Assembly (NCBI GenBank): GCA_009391605.1
Contig: VFGQ01000124.1
Span: 1 to 5,232, forward strand
Source: SAR202 cluster bacterium
GTDB lineage: Bacteria; Chloroflexota; Dehalococcoidia; SAR202; GCA-002694895
Length of the DNA stretch: 5,232 nt
Direction: 5' to 3'
Position 1 is the first letter of the stretch; every line of letters starts with the position of its first letter. This document shows positions 4,927 through 5,232 of this stretch, one piece after another. Made by a program: the position numbers and the translations under genes. The notes under the pieces are model-generated. The model saw only the letters and a list, made by a program, of their open reading frames with translations. It searched no databases and was not told the DNA's origin.

Positions 4927-5232
4927 TTATGATTTCTGATAATTATCAGAAATAGATTTAAATTTTTTAATTAATTTATCTGTTTTGGTATTAAGATCTT
5001 CAAATACTAACTCACATTGTTTAGTGTGTATTGATTCTGTATTTCCGGCTGTATCAATTAAACCATTTAATCTAGCATTGTATGAATCAGCAAAAAATGC
5101 ACCATCTGTTACCCTACCAAATCTTTTTCCCTGTGAATTTTGATCAACTGTGCTTTGTTCTTCTTCAATTTCAGCGGTGGATGCTAGTTTTCTATCAATA
5201 TCATCTAATTCATTAAACATAAAATTTTTTTC
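4927..5232 (-). CDS. C-terminal fragment of a larger protein, possibly a VPS10/BNR-repeat (sortilin-like) protein; 5' end outside the window
   Basis: The frame is open from the right edge to a TAA at 4927. The ATG at 5220 has no Shine-Dalgarno (GAAAAAAATTTT precedes it in the same open frame), so it is more likely an internal Met and the true start lies outside. About 101 residues are visible. They are hydrophilic, with acidic and helical stretches and no membrane segment. The last half, from ARLNGLIDTAG through QCELVFEDL to DKLIKKF, has the pattern I recall for the C-terminal helical tail of bacterial VPS10/sortilin-like BNR-repeat proteins: RLN..., a segment ending in a conserved T/Q, then VFEDL followed by D.L. 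Those are usually large secreted or periplasmic beta-propeller proteins annotated as glycosyl hydrolases. No propeller repeat or signal peptide is in view, so this assignment is tentative. A small stand-alone coiled-coil protein is the alternative. The final codons contain a perfect palindrome. Confidence 0.6.
   Translation of the reverse strand, partial: EKNFMFNELDDIDRKLASTAEIEEEQSTVDQNSQGKRFGRVTDGAFFADSYNARLNGLIDTAGNTESIHTKQCELVFEDLNTKTDKLIKKFKSISDNYQKS
4932..4953. repeat. Perfect 22-base palindrome spanning the last codons of the right-hand gene
   Basis: TTTCTGAT and ATCAGAAA flank a central AATT, with one more A/T pair outside, so the whole 22 bases equal their own reverse complement. 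As RNA this gives a 9-base-pair stem with an AAUU loop. It ends two codons before the TAA at 4927. The minus-strand sequence after it is A-rich, not T-rich, so it is not a standard intrinsic terminator. It could protect the mRNA 3' end, act in factor-dependent termination, or bind a dimeric protein upstream of the luciferase-like gene. Confidence 0.65.

Overview
The window is an AT-rich bacterial chromosome segment, roughly one third GC by eye. It holds four complete protein genes and two that run off the edges. No rRNA, tRNA, CRISPR array, transposase, phage gene or plasmid function was recognised. Taxonomy cannot be fixed from this stretch. Low GC, Lys/Asn/Ile-rich proteins, a luciferase-like monooxygenase, a DapA-superfamily aldolase of the 'TGRG' type and a tail resembling VPS10/BNR-repeat proteins together resemble low-GC marine lineages such as SAR202-type Chloroflexota. 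That is an impression from gene content, not a demonstration.

Layout from left to right: (1) positions 1-931, minus strand, a dihydrodipicolinate synthase/N-acetylneuraminate lyase family enzyme, cut by the left edge at or very near its C-terminus. (2) 1048-1905, minus, a divergent methylenetetrahydrofolate reductase (MTHFR) homologue of the type seen in acetogens and other anaerobes. (3) 1942-2823, minus, a canonical MetF, 36 bases upstream of the second reductase and probably co-transcribed with it. (4) 2824-2941, a 118-base divergent promoter region with inverted and direct repeats. (5) 2942-3595, plus, a glyoxalase II-like metallo-beta-lactamase-fold hydrolase. (6) 3596-3760, a convergent intergenic stretch with T-runs and one weak hairpin. 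(7) 3761-4837, minus, a luciferase-like (LLM) flavin-dependent oxidoreductase. (8) 4838-4926, a spacer with an 8-base direct repeat. (9) 4927-5232, minus, the C-terminal end of a protein entering from the right edge, with a perfect 22-base palindrome across its last codons.

Functionally, the two reductase genes form a small one-carbon (folate) module that would make 5-methyltetrahydrofolate, though the partner methyltransferase is not in view. The remaining genes are single catabolic or housekeeping-type enzymes with no obvious shared pathway. I found no convincing evidence of an undescribed multi-gene system. The points most worth following up are the tandem pair of divergent MTHFR paralogues, the palindrome at the end of the right-hand gene, and the repeats in the divergent promoter region.
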